Below are positions 38,301 through 47,399 of a stretch of DNA of 64,000 nt, in pieces (position 1 is the stretch's first letter; the number at the start of each line of letters is the position of its first letter). Source of the stretch: Tubiluchus corallicola (lineage: Eukaryota > Priapulida > Priapulimorpha > Priapulimorphida > Tubiluchidae). The position numbers and the translations under genes are program-made. The DNA lies in contig JAQGDQ010000207.1 in NCBI GenBank assembly GCA_030141605.1, positions 323,026 through 387,025 on the forward strand, in the 5' to 3' direction. The notes beneath the pieces were generated by a model. It saw only the letters and a list, made by a program, of their open reading frames with translations. It searched no databases and had not been told where the DNA came from.

Positions 38301-39217
38301 AGACAAAAGCATTTCAGCTATAGTTTAAAACCAAGCCCTACTAAAGCATTGAGCTTGCAACTTTCACAACCAAAAACTAATGCATTATAAAACCACATTG
38401 TTAAATTTCCACATTGTAGAGCATTTGCTTCTAATACTATTTAGTCAGAATTTTAGGCGGATTTTTTCTGTGCCACCCGATATAAGGAAAAAAGTAAAAA
38501 TTTCATACACAAACCTCCGTGACTCTTATGACACAAGTACGGAAACCTCCAGATATTTGCAAGTCCAAAAGCGTACATTATGCAGATCAACATGAACATG
38601 TACCAACTGTTAGAGTCTTTCTGCAGAGTTCTGGCCAAGATCACATGCTCCAAGTTCTCGTCCACGTCATCCATCGTAGTGAGGCGACGTAGCAATGGTG
38701 TAGCCAAATCGCACAATGGCTGACCACTCTGTTGAACTGCAAAATTCAGCTTCCAATTTGCCGTGTCATCCATTTCTGAGGTGTCGGCCAACGAATCACC
38801 AATGCTTCCCTCGGACGTATAAAGATCGTCAAACACGGCACGCTGCTTCAATGCCAATTGATGAGCAGCAGAAACACAGGAGGCGTTATTGCTGTTCGTA
38901 TTTGTTTCAGGATGCAAAACTGACACTTTCTTACTATGCAAAGTTGATGCTGAAAGTGCTGCATGATTTTCAGCTACCAACTCGTTGTTAACAATGGGAA
39001 CATCTTTGTTTCCAAATGAAGCACTTTGATCAGGTTGCAAAGATTGTGACGCACAAAATGATGCACCTGGAGAAGGTATTGGACTCTCTGTGTCTACCAA
39101 ATGCGATCGGCCCTTACGACGGCCATTGCGTTTGCTCCCACATTTGCCTTGAAGTCTATTTTGCAGTCTGTAATCTAACTGCAGATAGTTGGTTTTCCCG
39201 TGTATAGCATCTGTCAT
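13324..39217 (-). CDS. SLC6-family sodium-coupled transporter, 14 exons, complete
   Basis: Exons in transcript order: 39217-38515, 37392-37258, 34987-34744, 33344-33215, 31862-31728, 31032-30929, 30521-30397, 20931-20819, 19156-19016, 18167-18068, 17148-17048, 16602-16402, 16057-15920, 13914-13324. All phases fit and give 986 residues. ATG 39217 has A at -3 and an in-frame stop upstream. SLC6 landmarks: TM1 FGLANIWRFPYLC, TM2 LEMSLGQYTRLGP, TM4-5 KGIRQRGK then PGAANGLVYFFVP, TM6 beginning VWLHATAALLHS, TM7 ending TLGYMA, GPGFIFELFP before TM8, TM9 LLYVIGLIYVTE, YPLWAERLGW before TM12. The large outer loop in exon 3 has N-glycosylation sites (NLT, NST, NVS). N-tail (~200 aa) and C-tail (~240 aa) are long; the latter has a PPPY WW-ligand. 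Gly at the amine-binding Asp position of TM1 suggests amino-acid-like rather than monoamine substrates. The subfamily is undetermined. Confidence 0.93.
19221..19515. mobile_element. Second copy of the foldback family at 9205
   Basis: Its left arm shares AAAATTGACACCCAGC, ATCTGCAAAGTTTCGA, GTTAATGTCATATTCACG and ACAATCAC with the arms at 9205-9630. The right arm keeps TTTTTACACTGTATTTTTAC and TTTATTTAGGTGAATTGTTG but then stops, so this copy is truncated. It is in SLC6 intron 19157-20818. Confidence 0.65.
20100..20700 (+). mobile_element. Non-LTR retrotransposon (LINE) 3' fragment
   Basis: The open frame at 20130-20384 reads FITSKLDYCSSLLFGLP, IQNSVPCLISKTKRYEHITP and LKELQWLPI. These are the conserved blocks between the RT domain and C-terminus of L2/CR1-type LINEs (SKLDYCNSLL.GLP, LQ..QN.AAR.I, HITPVLK.LHWLPI). 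Stops follow and no RT catalytic core is present, so it is a dead fragment in an SLC6 intron. Confidence 0.8.
22105..22310. repeat. CAT/CAC/GTT low-complexity tract
   Basis: Imperfect trinucleotide-rich sequence (CATCATCA, GTTGTTGTTG, CACCACCAAC) in an SLC6 intron. The open frames on both strands are composition artefacts. Confidence 0.85.
23248..23321. repeat. Compound (CA/TG)n-(TA)n microsatellite
   Basis: An ACACACAC tract, then TATATATA, then TGTGTGTG, then a longer TATATA run. The CA and TG segments are inverted relative to each other. Confidence 0.95.
23784..24836 (+). CDS. Class A (rhodopsin-like) GPCR, single exon, nested in SLC6 intron
   Basis: This is an intact 350-residue frame. 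The N-terminus carries sequons (NFT, NET, NGT near residues 14-28). Seven hydrophobic helices are clear. TM1 ends SNSLVLIAVARF. TM2 holds LSATDF (Asp2.50). The TM3 disulfide Cys is in LCLSLYTV and its pair is probably Cys in NSFCVYE of loop 2. The DRY site reads ERYIAVAHP. TM6 has CCTPF in place of CWxP. TM7 reads NSFVNVIVY, i.e. NPxxY with Pro replaced by Val. Helix 8 is GEFQKAFRKLL. The short third loop and compact tail fit adenosine/melanocortin/orphan-type receptors, but the ligand is unknown. Two ATGs occur (codons 1 and 3). The gene lies opposite to SLC6, in its intron 20932-30396, and has no introns itself, which suggests a retroposed or tandemly expanded receptor lineage. Confidence 0.92.
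   Translation: MIMSPTARYYLLFNFTNETVNWEYENGTTTEYFQSQTLKSSRIVMIVTRIIYVLIALTIIWSNSLVLIAVARFHQVQKHLRNWFIASLSATDFLTGIYLCVAPYVLTFIPDPPKVLCLSLYTVHNMNITQTANSLLFVTIERYIAVAHPFLYMSVVKPKSIKFIIVISWIEASIIGGAVWIHNSWFVNSFCVYEAVISKQSLYLMDAHLLVSMTAMCGIYAKMYLIARRHYHSVAAADAQDTGMKSNLHLAKVYFLITGLYIICCTPFLVISLVVLETKFENHYQWVRRIGYFMLYSNSFVNVIVYASRLGEFQKAFRKLLSPWRSTDVLRSANGSLRSHNRNITTEGEV
25528..25932. mobile_element. Probable MITE with GC-rich ends
   Basis: The left end TGCAGTAGCAGATTGAGGGG and GGGCAAGGAGCCGGCCCC are partly mirrored at the right by GGGCCCGCCACTTC and GCCGCTGTAATG. GC-rich ends in AT-rich surroundings are typical of several MITE families. The TIRs are imperfect and no TSD was resolved. Confidence 0.5.
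26318..26360. repeat. (AAT)n-(AAAT)n microsatellite
   Basis: Simple repeat AATAATAAT followed by AAATAAATAAAT. Confidence 0.95.
27853..28098. repeat. Tandem repeat, three 80-88-bp units
   Basis: Copies begin GTTACTGTATCAATTTCTTT at 27853, 27933 and 28021. They share ATTACCTATTTGGCTTTTGT and AACACATAATTAGTGCTTAA; the third is diverged. They sit just upstream of the hammerhead-like motif at 28144 and may belong to the same repeat element. Confidence 0.9.
28100..28225 (+). mobile_element. Repeat with hammerhead-ribozyme-like core
   Basis: CTGATGA (28144-28150) is followed by a potential stem GACA/TGTC (28152-28155 with 28165-28168) around a GCAGCAGCA loop, then GAAA (28169-28172). This order matches the hammerhead core CUGANGA - stem II - GAAA that is carried by Penelope-like elements. 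One extra T sits before the stem and stem III is not convincing, so it is a degenerate candidate. A TATAAA lies upstream at about 28112. Confidence 0.4.
28976..29246. repeat. Diverged direct repeat, ~156-bp period
   Basis: GAGAATGTTAGCACTAATAATAA and GAGAATGTTAGTACTAATAATAA start two parallel units. Each continues through TACAAACATCCAT and GCAACAACAT-type blocks. Confidence 0.8.
29430..29560 (+). mobile_element. Possible tRNA-derived SINE fragment
   Basis: GTCAGTGGCACAACGATCGAGG resembles an A box and GACTGCTGATCAGAATGGGTTC leads into a B-box-like GGGTTCACCAC. No cloverleaf or target duplication could be confirmed. Confidence 0.3.
30585..30745. repeat. (CAT)n/(CAC)n low-complexity tract
   Basis: CATCATCATC with CACCACCAC and CGCC interruptions, between SLC6 exons ending at 30521 and starting at 30929. 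Confidence 0.95.
31955..32245 (+). mobile_element. LINE 3'-end remnant
   Basis: Reads AAPREWN.LPFSLRSITDF with one stop. This is the terminal 'xPREWNxLP..LR' block of LINE ORF2 proteins. It is followed by an AT-rich tail. Confidence 0.6.
35130..35863. mobile_element. pogo/Tigger-like MITE flanked by TA
   Basis: The ends TAGTAAGTCCTTGCTTAA (left) and CGTCGTTAAGCAATGACTCA followed by CTG (right) are imperfect inverted copies of CAGTGAGTCxTTGCTTAA, a Tigger-type terminus. TA dinucleotides flank it at 35128-35129 and 35864-35865. Further inverted similarity lies inside (CAACGTTTCATTTTAACGAC against GTTTAACGATGTTTCACTTA). No transposase is encoded. It lies in SLC6 intron 34988-37257. Confidence 0.75.
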
Positions 39218-42200
39218 TGTGAAACGCTGTCCGATTTGGAAGTCTAACACACATATCTACAGGTATAATAATAACAAGATATATATCACCTGTAATTATG
39301 CATAAAAACTTAAATCCTACCCATAATTGTGTAAGCTCAATCCATTGTTATACACTCTAGTCACTGGATGTAGGTATCACAGCTTTATACAATAAGCAGC
39401 TCCACCAGTCTTACTATTAGTTTAATTACTACTACAGAGGCAATTTGATTTCACTCTTTGTTTGTTGATGGAACAATGGGCATTCTGATGTCTACCTATA
39501 GTTCATGTGTTCTTCCTGGTCACTGTTCTCACAAAATCATTACTACTTGTTAAATTCAGTTAAATTAGTAATCAATTAAAGTTTACAATGTTAGTATCAC
39601 TATAATATTTCTTTTTTTAAACTGTATCTAAGTTTTGTATTTGTCAGAACGGGTGGCCGAGTGGTTAAGGTAACGGACTGTGGGTGCTTCTCTGCTTGCA
39701 GCCCGAGTTCAAATCTCACGACCACCTGTATGGGTGCAAACAGTTGTTATCTGTGTTATTTATTTGTGGCATCTCAGCGTTATTGTATTCAATAAGAGTC
39801 GCTTATAGTAGCCTATGGCTAATGACGTCTGTTGCCCCAGCATCTGTAAATAAGTCTCTTTGTCTTTTTTTGCTTGTTTTGTGTTTTGTTTTGCTTGTTA
39901 TATGACACTACTATGACTAGTAAACTTAAATAAATAAAAAGAAAGCAATTTTATTTGTTAACACATACTAAAAAGAGGAAAGAAAATGTGTAGTGTAGAC
40001 CTACTTTGAAAATTAATTCATGGATCTATTTTCAAGAAGTTTTTTAGTACTGTGGCCCTCTTGTAAATTTAATATGTACATTGACAATGTTGTCATATTA
40101 TCTAAATTAACTTAGTGCAGATAGTCAAGTGATTGCAGTTAGAGTAGCTTCACAGTCTAATTTCGACGGACTTGGGCCTAGAAATAGTAAAATTATAGTT
40201 ACTATAATTTTGTAGATCTAGTATTCTAGTTCAAAGGTCCTCAAACTTTTTTAAACTACCCCTTCATGGAATCCTTGATTTCTCGGCGACCCCAAGGTAT
40301 GTTTTTTTGTAAGTCCCCCAACGGCAAAAATGTTTCATCTGCCATCCTATTGACTGTTGGCCTGGCGCACTACCAACACAGCAGTTAATAGTTTGCAAAT
40401 AGGTACCTACTATAGAAGTGTACAGCAGAAGGTGGCATTTAAATTTCAAATTCTACAAAAATTAGATACCGTATTCCAAATAATGTGTGTAAATTATAAT
40501 TATATTTAAACTAGAAACATGTATCAGCAAGTTATATTTCATGTACTATTATTTCTTATACGAATGTCGGCTTTCGATCCCAAAACTACAAATGGCTTGG
40601 CATTTATCGACCCCTTTTTTACCCCCAGACATTTATCGACACCTTGGATAGTCCCATCGACCCCCAGAGGTCAATATTGACCACTTTGGAGTCCCCTGAC
40701 CTAGTTGCTTTAACATTTGTTAATAATTATGCTATTTCATGATGATTCTCATCAATATAACGCATGATATTGTAAATTGTAATTTTAGTGTGTATATTTA
40801 AAATTCTCTTCTAATTTCACTAACTGCATGGATCTTTATGGAAACGTTGATTACATACAATTTTAATGTATTTATGTAAAAAATAAATTTCTATCTATCT
40901 ATCTACCTGGGGCAGCAGACCCGTTGACCCATATGGTCCTTAACTGTGCCCTATCTTCTGCACCATAATATGTTGTCTTCACCAACAGTAATTGTTGATT
41001 TGTTGCATTGTGTTTGTGAGAAGAAAAATAAATTATGCCTACGTAATTAGTATTCATAAGAAAAGTCAGTACAACGAATTAATTATTATAGCTACAACGA
41101 ATTAAAATGAAACGTAAATATCATATCAGATTTAATCTTTAGTTGGTATGTGTAGGTTGAAGGGGTGATGAATGAATGTAAGTTATCATAATCCTTTTTC
41201 ACAATCCTTTTCATAATAATTTTGGCTTCTTAAAGCACAAGAAAACCCTCCACTTATATAAAGCTTAAAAAATTTGTGTCAAAATTTTATACCACTTACA
41301 TACTAACTTTTCATATGCATGGCTTGCATCAGCCATAACGCTGTATAAAACATGTAAATTTAAACTCCCGTGATGACCGTTAGGTGCAGCCATTTTGATA
41401 TGCCAGTCATTTGAAACAAGTTCTGATAACATTAAGTAAAGTTTGAAAAAGTTCAGAGCATTCGTAGCATACATGTTGCTAATTAAGTAAAATTTTAAAT
41501 TACTGTATCTTGTCAATAAGATTAAAAATACATTTTCGGCTAGTGAGTAGCGCACCCTGGAGGGTAAGTCAGCCAATTGGCACAAACATTTTAAATTATT
41601 AGTCTAGCTACATGAGTCTTTCCAGCAGGTAAACGGAAAGCTAAATAATACAGATTTGCACGGAAAATCTTTTGGGAAATATAGTTAACAATGCCTTTTC
41701 TTCCCCTGGTTTACGTTTGCGTAGTGATGTCATGTAATGGCGCCGTCGTAACAGTATCATGGGAGATTTAAAATGAAAACAAACGAAAATTCCTTTCAAC
41801 GCATAAAATTGCTGTAAAGTAATATAATTTTTTAAGGCGATTTTTCTGAAACCTACTTCAGGTACCCCTTTTCTTGTCCTTTAAAGCATGACTATCGTGA
41901 AGCCCTCAATCTAAAGAGGTTTAAATTCAGTGCACTAACCACTCTTTCCGGCAAACTATTCCATTTGTTCACTACGCGGTGTGAAAAAAATGAACTTTTA
42001 CAATTAGTTCTTGCATACGGTTTATACAATTTCTTAGAATGATCGCGAGTGGACAGCAGAGGTGCAGCCTTAAATAGTGTACTAGAACTACTACAACTAA
42101 CTAATGCCTAATGGTTGTCTCCATTTATGTACTTGAAAACCTCATACACGTCAGCTGTTTCTCTTCTCTGTTGGAGTGAACAAATCTCAGTTTCCGTCAG

Positions 42201-45200
42201 TCTGACGAGGCTACATCGAAAATATTACTAGCACTAGTATCAGTTGTAGTAGTACTATATATATATACTAGTATACTATTACTATTATTAGTATTACGAA
42301 TATGGAAAAGTTTGCAGTAAAGTGATATAATTATGAGTATACAATTTGTGAACTTAACCTGAGCGCCTTTATTCTATGCTCTATGATGTATATTACATTT
42401 TTGAGAATAATACACGTCTATTAAATTGGAAATACAATTTTACATAATTATATTACAAAAACAGCAAACGCTCTGACAGCTCCGTCATTATTTTACCACA
42501 ATCCTTCACGATTCCGTAAACAAGTGAGCAGCTACATAAAAGTTGCTTAGAGACAGAATGGAAATAAACAAATGGAAACAAGGGGCCCAAAAAGGATGAA
42601 AACACTTTACGTGTTTCAACTTTACTTAGAAACATTATGGGATGTTACTTCTCAAGAAATCGAGATAATTCGCTCGTACCTGTTTCCTCTGAATTAAGTG
42701 AACCAAGACGGTTTGCCCAGAGAACCGATAGAAGTGCTGAGGTACTACTGACATTAATTTCGCTTTTTGGGGTATTTTGCAAATAGCACTATAGATATTA
42801 ACGAGGTTTCGCAAATGCACAAAAACGAATACATAATAACAACCACTGTTTTTGTTCATCATCCGTCTATGTAGTATCTAGGAAACTCACCTTAGATGCA
42901 AAGGCACTATATAATAAAACATCCTTTCATATTATTATACCAGCATTAATTTAATTTCAATTTATCTTTCAAATTGAATAACTCAGCTGGCTACATTGCT
43001 TTGGCACCGAGCTCTCAATTTGCTTTTGAAAATACTAACATATAGGGCACTAATCACATTGTCTGGCTAGGCAATTCCAGCAGTGAATAACTCTTTTTGT
43101 TAGTGCCTATTATGTTAGTAGTAATCATATTAATAGGACATAATAGATAGATCGCAAGCCGCGTTTAGCCCATCCCACCTTGACACATAACACACATTTT
43201 CACAAACACTCACTCTCTGCAAGTCACTACAGTATATAAACAAGCGTGAAAAACATAGAAAATGGGTGAATTTTAAGTGATTTATCAGTGATTCAGGAAA
43301 ATATATCGTGCTACAAACCAAGCTATAAGAACTTGTCTAGTAAATCCTTACAAAGAGGACTTAATTATTATATGGAAAGATATGCTCACTATATCAAGAT
43401 TTATTGCAAAGTTTCAAACATAGTTACAATAAAAGTGCTAATTATATTAAAAGTTACAAAAAAGTACTAAAGTAACAAATATGAAACGGTGTGCTAACTT
43501 TGCTTTACATGTTGTGTTGTAATGCAATTTTTTAAAACACTTTTACTTACACCAAAAACAAATTATTTTACTCTTTTGATTCTAACATAAACACAAAAAC
43601 TGAATAAATTAAATAAAAAGTCAAGTAAGTTAGCCCAGCTGAACTATTTAACTATAATACTATACGCTCAGTTATACTCAACCAACTAAATTCTATTTTT
43701 TGCTGTACAGTACCTGTAATATCTTGTTGCAGTGCGTTAAGTCTTGATTTAGCAGGACACATTCTACAAGCAGCCAGCAGTAATAAATAATAGTACAGTG
43801 TAATAATAAAACACTAGAAAACTTCACTTTGAGCAGACATGATTTTTTATTAATTTTTAATGGGTTGAGCTGTTTGAGTGGCCTCCCGCATGCTCTGACC
43901 CAACAGTGACACTTGCCTAAGTCTTTTTTCGGTTGGAAAAACTTATAAGGAACTCCAAAATATTTGTTAAAAACTTAGCTTGAAATTATAATTACAGAAT
44001 CGCTCAAAAAGAAAATAAAGAACAGTGTTTTTCATAACTATTGTAAAAATATTATTAAAGTTACTAAGCATTCTGTGGCCAAAGTTGGATATGCACTATT
44101 GTTCAGCATCTGATTGCAGCATGCTGATGAAGATACCCTTTTAATAAATTCTGATAATCTGGCTATGTGTAAACTCAGTTTATCTATTTGACAGGTAGAT
44201 AACTAAAATTATAAACATATACAAAGTGAGTTACACTTAATAAACTCAAATTTAAAAAGCTGTTACCAAGTAACCTTTGAGACAGACTTGGTAAATGTAA
44301 AAAGAAGTAAACCGGTTGGTATGAGAAAGCAATGAGAGGTTATGAGATAGGTGGTATGGGAATAGGAATTATGTGCTAATCTAAATTGTATATGTTTAAG
44401 TAATAAGTAATATTAGTAAAAAAGGTTTGTTTGCATAAAGTGAAATGTGTTAGCTTATAATTGTTAGCTCGAGTAGAATACATGTATGTCTCTACCAAAA
44501 CAAATCAAATTTCCAGCACTCTAGTTAGTTGAATTTAGCTTGTAATGCTTTTAATCATTCTTGCTAACAAATGGCACACTATACATATAGTACACTATTA
44601 CTTGCATTATTTACAAACTATTTTAGTATAAGTTTATGTTTAAGTTTATTGCCATAAAAACATTACATTCATACATATAATATAGAATTCACATTAGTAA
44701 ATATAAATAAAAAAGAAAAGAAAAAAATGAATGTGTTAGTAAATAATAAAATTTACATAAAAAATACAGATTTGCAGGGTTGCCACAGAATTTTAAAATA
44801 AATTTCACTGACTTTCCATGACCTTTCCCTGACAAAATATTGATTTTTCATGACCAAGATAAGCAGAAATTGTATTACCAGTATACACATTCAAACATTT
44901 TTGTGTATAGACATTCATACATATACTGATATATAATATGTCGGCACAGTTGTAGTAGTGCTAACGAAATTACACTAATTACATTAAACAAACTTTCTTA
45001 ATCCAATCATTATTTTTGAACAGTAATCAAAACTGGGAGCCTGCCATTGCAAAATTTCATTTCAACACGAAATCGCTGAAAATATGTTCGGAAAAATATC
45101 GTTCACAGTGATTATTTTTGCAATCCTTTCCAATTTCCCTGACTTTTTGCCCCATTTTCATCATTTTCCCTGACTTTTTATCAAATTACCTTTTTCTTTG

Positions 45201-46995
45201 ATTTTTCCATGACTTTCCAGGATAGGCTATATTTTCAAGGATTTTCCTTGACCATGAGAACCCTGGTTCTGGTAAATAAAATACTTTACATTTAAGTTTC
45301 ACCATCTAAATTCAATAATAAGCAAAAAAACGTAGCATGCATACAATTATCATTTTATTACTTATTAGGAGATTTTTCAAGAACAGAGGATCAGGAAAAC
45401 AGTACTTGAATATCGACGTAAAAATTTATTCCCCGACTCGTGCATTGATGAGGAATCTCTCAAATCAGGAACATCGACTCGATATCCTTCACGGGATCCA
45501 TCACGACAGCCATCATTAGCAGGTGAGAAAACATCATACATGTGACATGGTTTCTGTATTGTGCAAATGCTGTACTTTAGTTATTTAACAATGTGTTTGT
45601 GCGACATGCTGATTTACAATTTGGGCTAGGCTAATGAAGCGGTATTTGGATGTTGTGGAGCAGCACACCATCTAGGTCCATAACATCTTGCTCAGAATGT
45701 CTTCCAACGTTTAAGCTCCCACTGTTGTTATTAGCTGAAAGGTGCTCTAGTTTCTGTGAATTTATAACAAATTGCTCTTTTTAATTTTGGGTGTATGTTT
45801 GTTATTGCTGATCCAATTTTTCATTGAATATTGTTGAAGTTTTACAATATGCTTTAAGGTTTATTCGGAGAAAAAATTACAATGCAATATAACAACCAGA
45901 AAGTTGTCTATTAGCTCTTTTGTAGCTACCCAGATTTGCTGAAAGCTTCGTAACTGATACAAAAATTAGGACATACTCAAATTGCTTTGGAGTCGAAATA
46001 ACTATAATTGACAATACTTACTGGTAAAAACAGCTGTAAATGTGGTTAAAACGTAACATTCTCAGTTATCATACTTTTCACAAACTGTTTTATATTGCCA
46101 TTTAAATCTTACTTCCAATTGGTGTGAGTTACATATGTTTTTACATTGGCATTGTCAAAAAATATATAGCTTTGTAGGTATTCACGATTCACCAACTTTA
46201 AATCAAACTATAATTGCAGGAGATCCTGCACAAGCAGGTAACAAAACTCAGCGAAAACAAAGTGAAGAGAGTCAGAAAAGTCAACAGCGGAAAAGTGTGG
46301 AAGAATCAACAGCAGTAGTACCTGATGGCAAGCAGCAAAACTTATTGACTCCTGATTACTCACCTGCTGTTAAAGACAAGAGGAAAACGCCGGGTGAAGT
46401 GCCAACTATAACCATTCAAGTGCCCTCTGAAGAACACTTGAATAGTGCTCAAGCCAGCAAGCAGAACTTAGACATTGAGAATTCAGCAGATGTTGCAGCT
46501 GTGACTGTTGAAAAGCAGAAAGAAGCATCTGTTAAGACTACTAAACAAAAACTGAAAGAGCTACCCAGAGCAGTGAAAGCATCAGTTAAAAGCAGCATAC
46601 CAAATGTAGGCACACAACGGCCTAAGTCTTCTCCGGAAGTCTTAGAGCAGTTTGATATATCTCCTGAAGACATAAAGCGGTGTGCACTGTCTCCCACGGA
46701 TACAGTTCGTGCAGACTCTCTACCAACTATTGAACAGACTCATGTGCCATCTATTAGTGAGGACTATGATGGTGAAATGGCAGAAAACAATGAAGACTTG
46801 ACAGTCAAGATCGAAAACGATGACAAGGAAGACAAACCTGGTAGTTCAGTAGCAACAAGTTGCACAAACAAAGACAGAAAAGATGGCATGATTAACAATT
46901 CGGATGAACAAGCTACAATAGCAAACAAAGACCAAATAACACGTCGCAAGAAAGGAATCAAACGGAAAAAATTCGTCAAAAGAAAGTCACACTGA
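36156..46995 (+). CDS. Tentative three-exon gene, Lys/Ser-rich protein of unknown function
   Basis: Exons: 36156-36203 (ATG with A at -3 and G at +4, donor AAG|GTAAGT), 45387-45522 (donor CAG|GTGAGA) and 46220-46995 (stop TGA). Phases agree (0, then 1) and give 319 residues. The last two exons are well supported as a pair: the frame KTVLEYRRKNLFPDS crosses into GDPAQAGNKTQRKQ without a stop. The 256-residue tail is hydrophilic, rich in Lys, Ser, Glu and Thr, has several SP/TP sites, and ends in a basic patch RRKKGIKRKKFVKRKSH that could be a nuclear localisation signal. The LEYRRK segment faintly recalls the region after SET in KMT2E/SETD5, but that is not proof. The 9.2-kb link from exon 1 rests only on splice signals and phase; true upstream exons may be elsewhere. 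An AATAAA at about 47380 could end the transcript. Confidence 0.45.
39648..39945 (+). mobile_element. tRNA-derived SINE
   Basis: The head has a good A box (TGGCCGAGTGGTTAAGG) and a B box (GAGTTCAAATC) at tRNA spacing. The ends CGGGTGG (39650) and CCACCTG pair over seven positions like an acceptor stem. The extra arm resembles tRNA-Ser/Leu, but the T stem is mismatched, so it is not a working tRNA. A ~220-bp tail follows, ending in AAATAAATAAA. Similar TATTTGTCA/TATTTGTTA flanks may be the target duplication. It lies just upstream of the SLC6 start. Confidence 0.6.
40232..40698. mobile_element. hAT-like MITE with degenerate 8-bp TSD
   Basis: The ends CAAAGGTCCTCAAACTTTTT and CACTTTGGAGTCCCCTG are inverted. 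Flanking 8-mers TTCTAGTT (40224-40231) and ACCTAGTT (40699-40706) match at six positions. The CCCC-rich interior with CGACCCC repeats resembles hAT non-autonomous elements. Confidence 0.7.
41230..41640. repeat. Dispersed repeat, copy 1 (pair with 61925-62350)
   Basis: Shares with 61925-62350, in the same order, AAGCACAAGAAAAC, CAGCCATTTTGA, CATTTGAAACAAGTT-like, GTTTGAAAAA, GTCAATAAGAT and GCACCCTGGA. The ends were not resolved and the class is unknown. Confidence 0.75.
41880..42215 (-). mobile_element. LINE 3'-end remnant
   Basis: The minus strand reads VVNKWNSLPERVVSALNLN then LFRLRA. This is the 'xVVNxWNxLPxxVVxAxSxNxFK' block of CR1-like LINEs. Only this terminus is preserved. Confidence 0.75.
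42955..43110 (-). mobile_element. Degraded LINE 3'-end remnant
   Basis: The minus strand gives, with frameshifts, a WN.L.....ISALYVxIFKSKL-like pattern. It is weaker than the fragments at 41880 and 47555. Confidence 0.35.
43111..44776. other. AT-rich intergenic or intronic stretch, nothing recognised
   Basis: No exon of a known family, no clear repeat boundaries and no RNA gene was seen on either strand. If the gene model 36156-46995 is right, this is part of its first intron. Confidence 0.5.
44777..45266. mobile_element. Non-autonomous DNA element with CAGGGTT termini
   Basis: It starts CAGGGTTGCCACAGAATTTT and ends GACCATGAGAACCCTG, i.e. both termini read CAGGGTT inward. The interior carries repeated 'TTTCCATGACTTTCC/CCCTGAC' words. 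The first ~165 bp reappear inverted at 57755-57925. Confidence 0.65.
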
Positions 46996-47399
46996 AGGAC
47001 AACTTATTCGCACTTCCAATCCAAATTTACTGCCAAAGAGAATCAGAGTTACAAATAAGAAGAATCTTGGAAAATAGTAATATAGGTGGGCCGTAATAGA
47101 GAGTGAAGATCTTTAAAGTGTTGGTTAATGTAAAATGAGATGAAAATGGCATTACAAACTTTCAAAATAGATGTGTGCCTCTATTATTTTGAGTTTAAGA
47201 CAATGAACTCAGCTTATCAGTGTGGTAAATTGTATAACAAACAGGCAAAGAAAGCAAAAAATATCAGAAGTGAGACTAGTGTTGTGATCAAATTTAAATT
47301 AAGCATTATAATCGCTAGCGTGTATAACACGGGTAATTGTAGGAAACAAAGAGCTTTTGTGTATATATTTTTAATTTATTAAATAAAGACAAAAATAAA

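Noticed and set aside
39648-39730. Functional tRNA-Ser or tRNA-Leu gene
   Set aside because: A and B boxes and an acceptor-like stem are present, but the T stem is mismatched and a SINE-type tail with AT-rich end follows.
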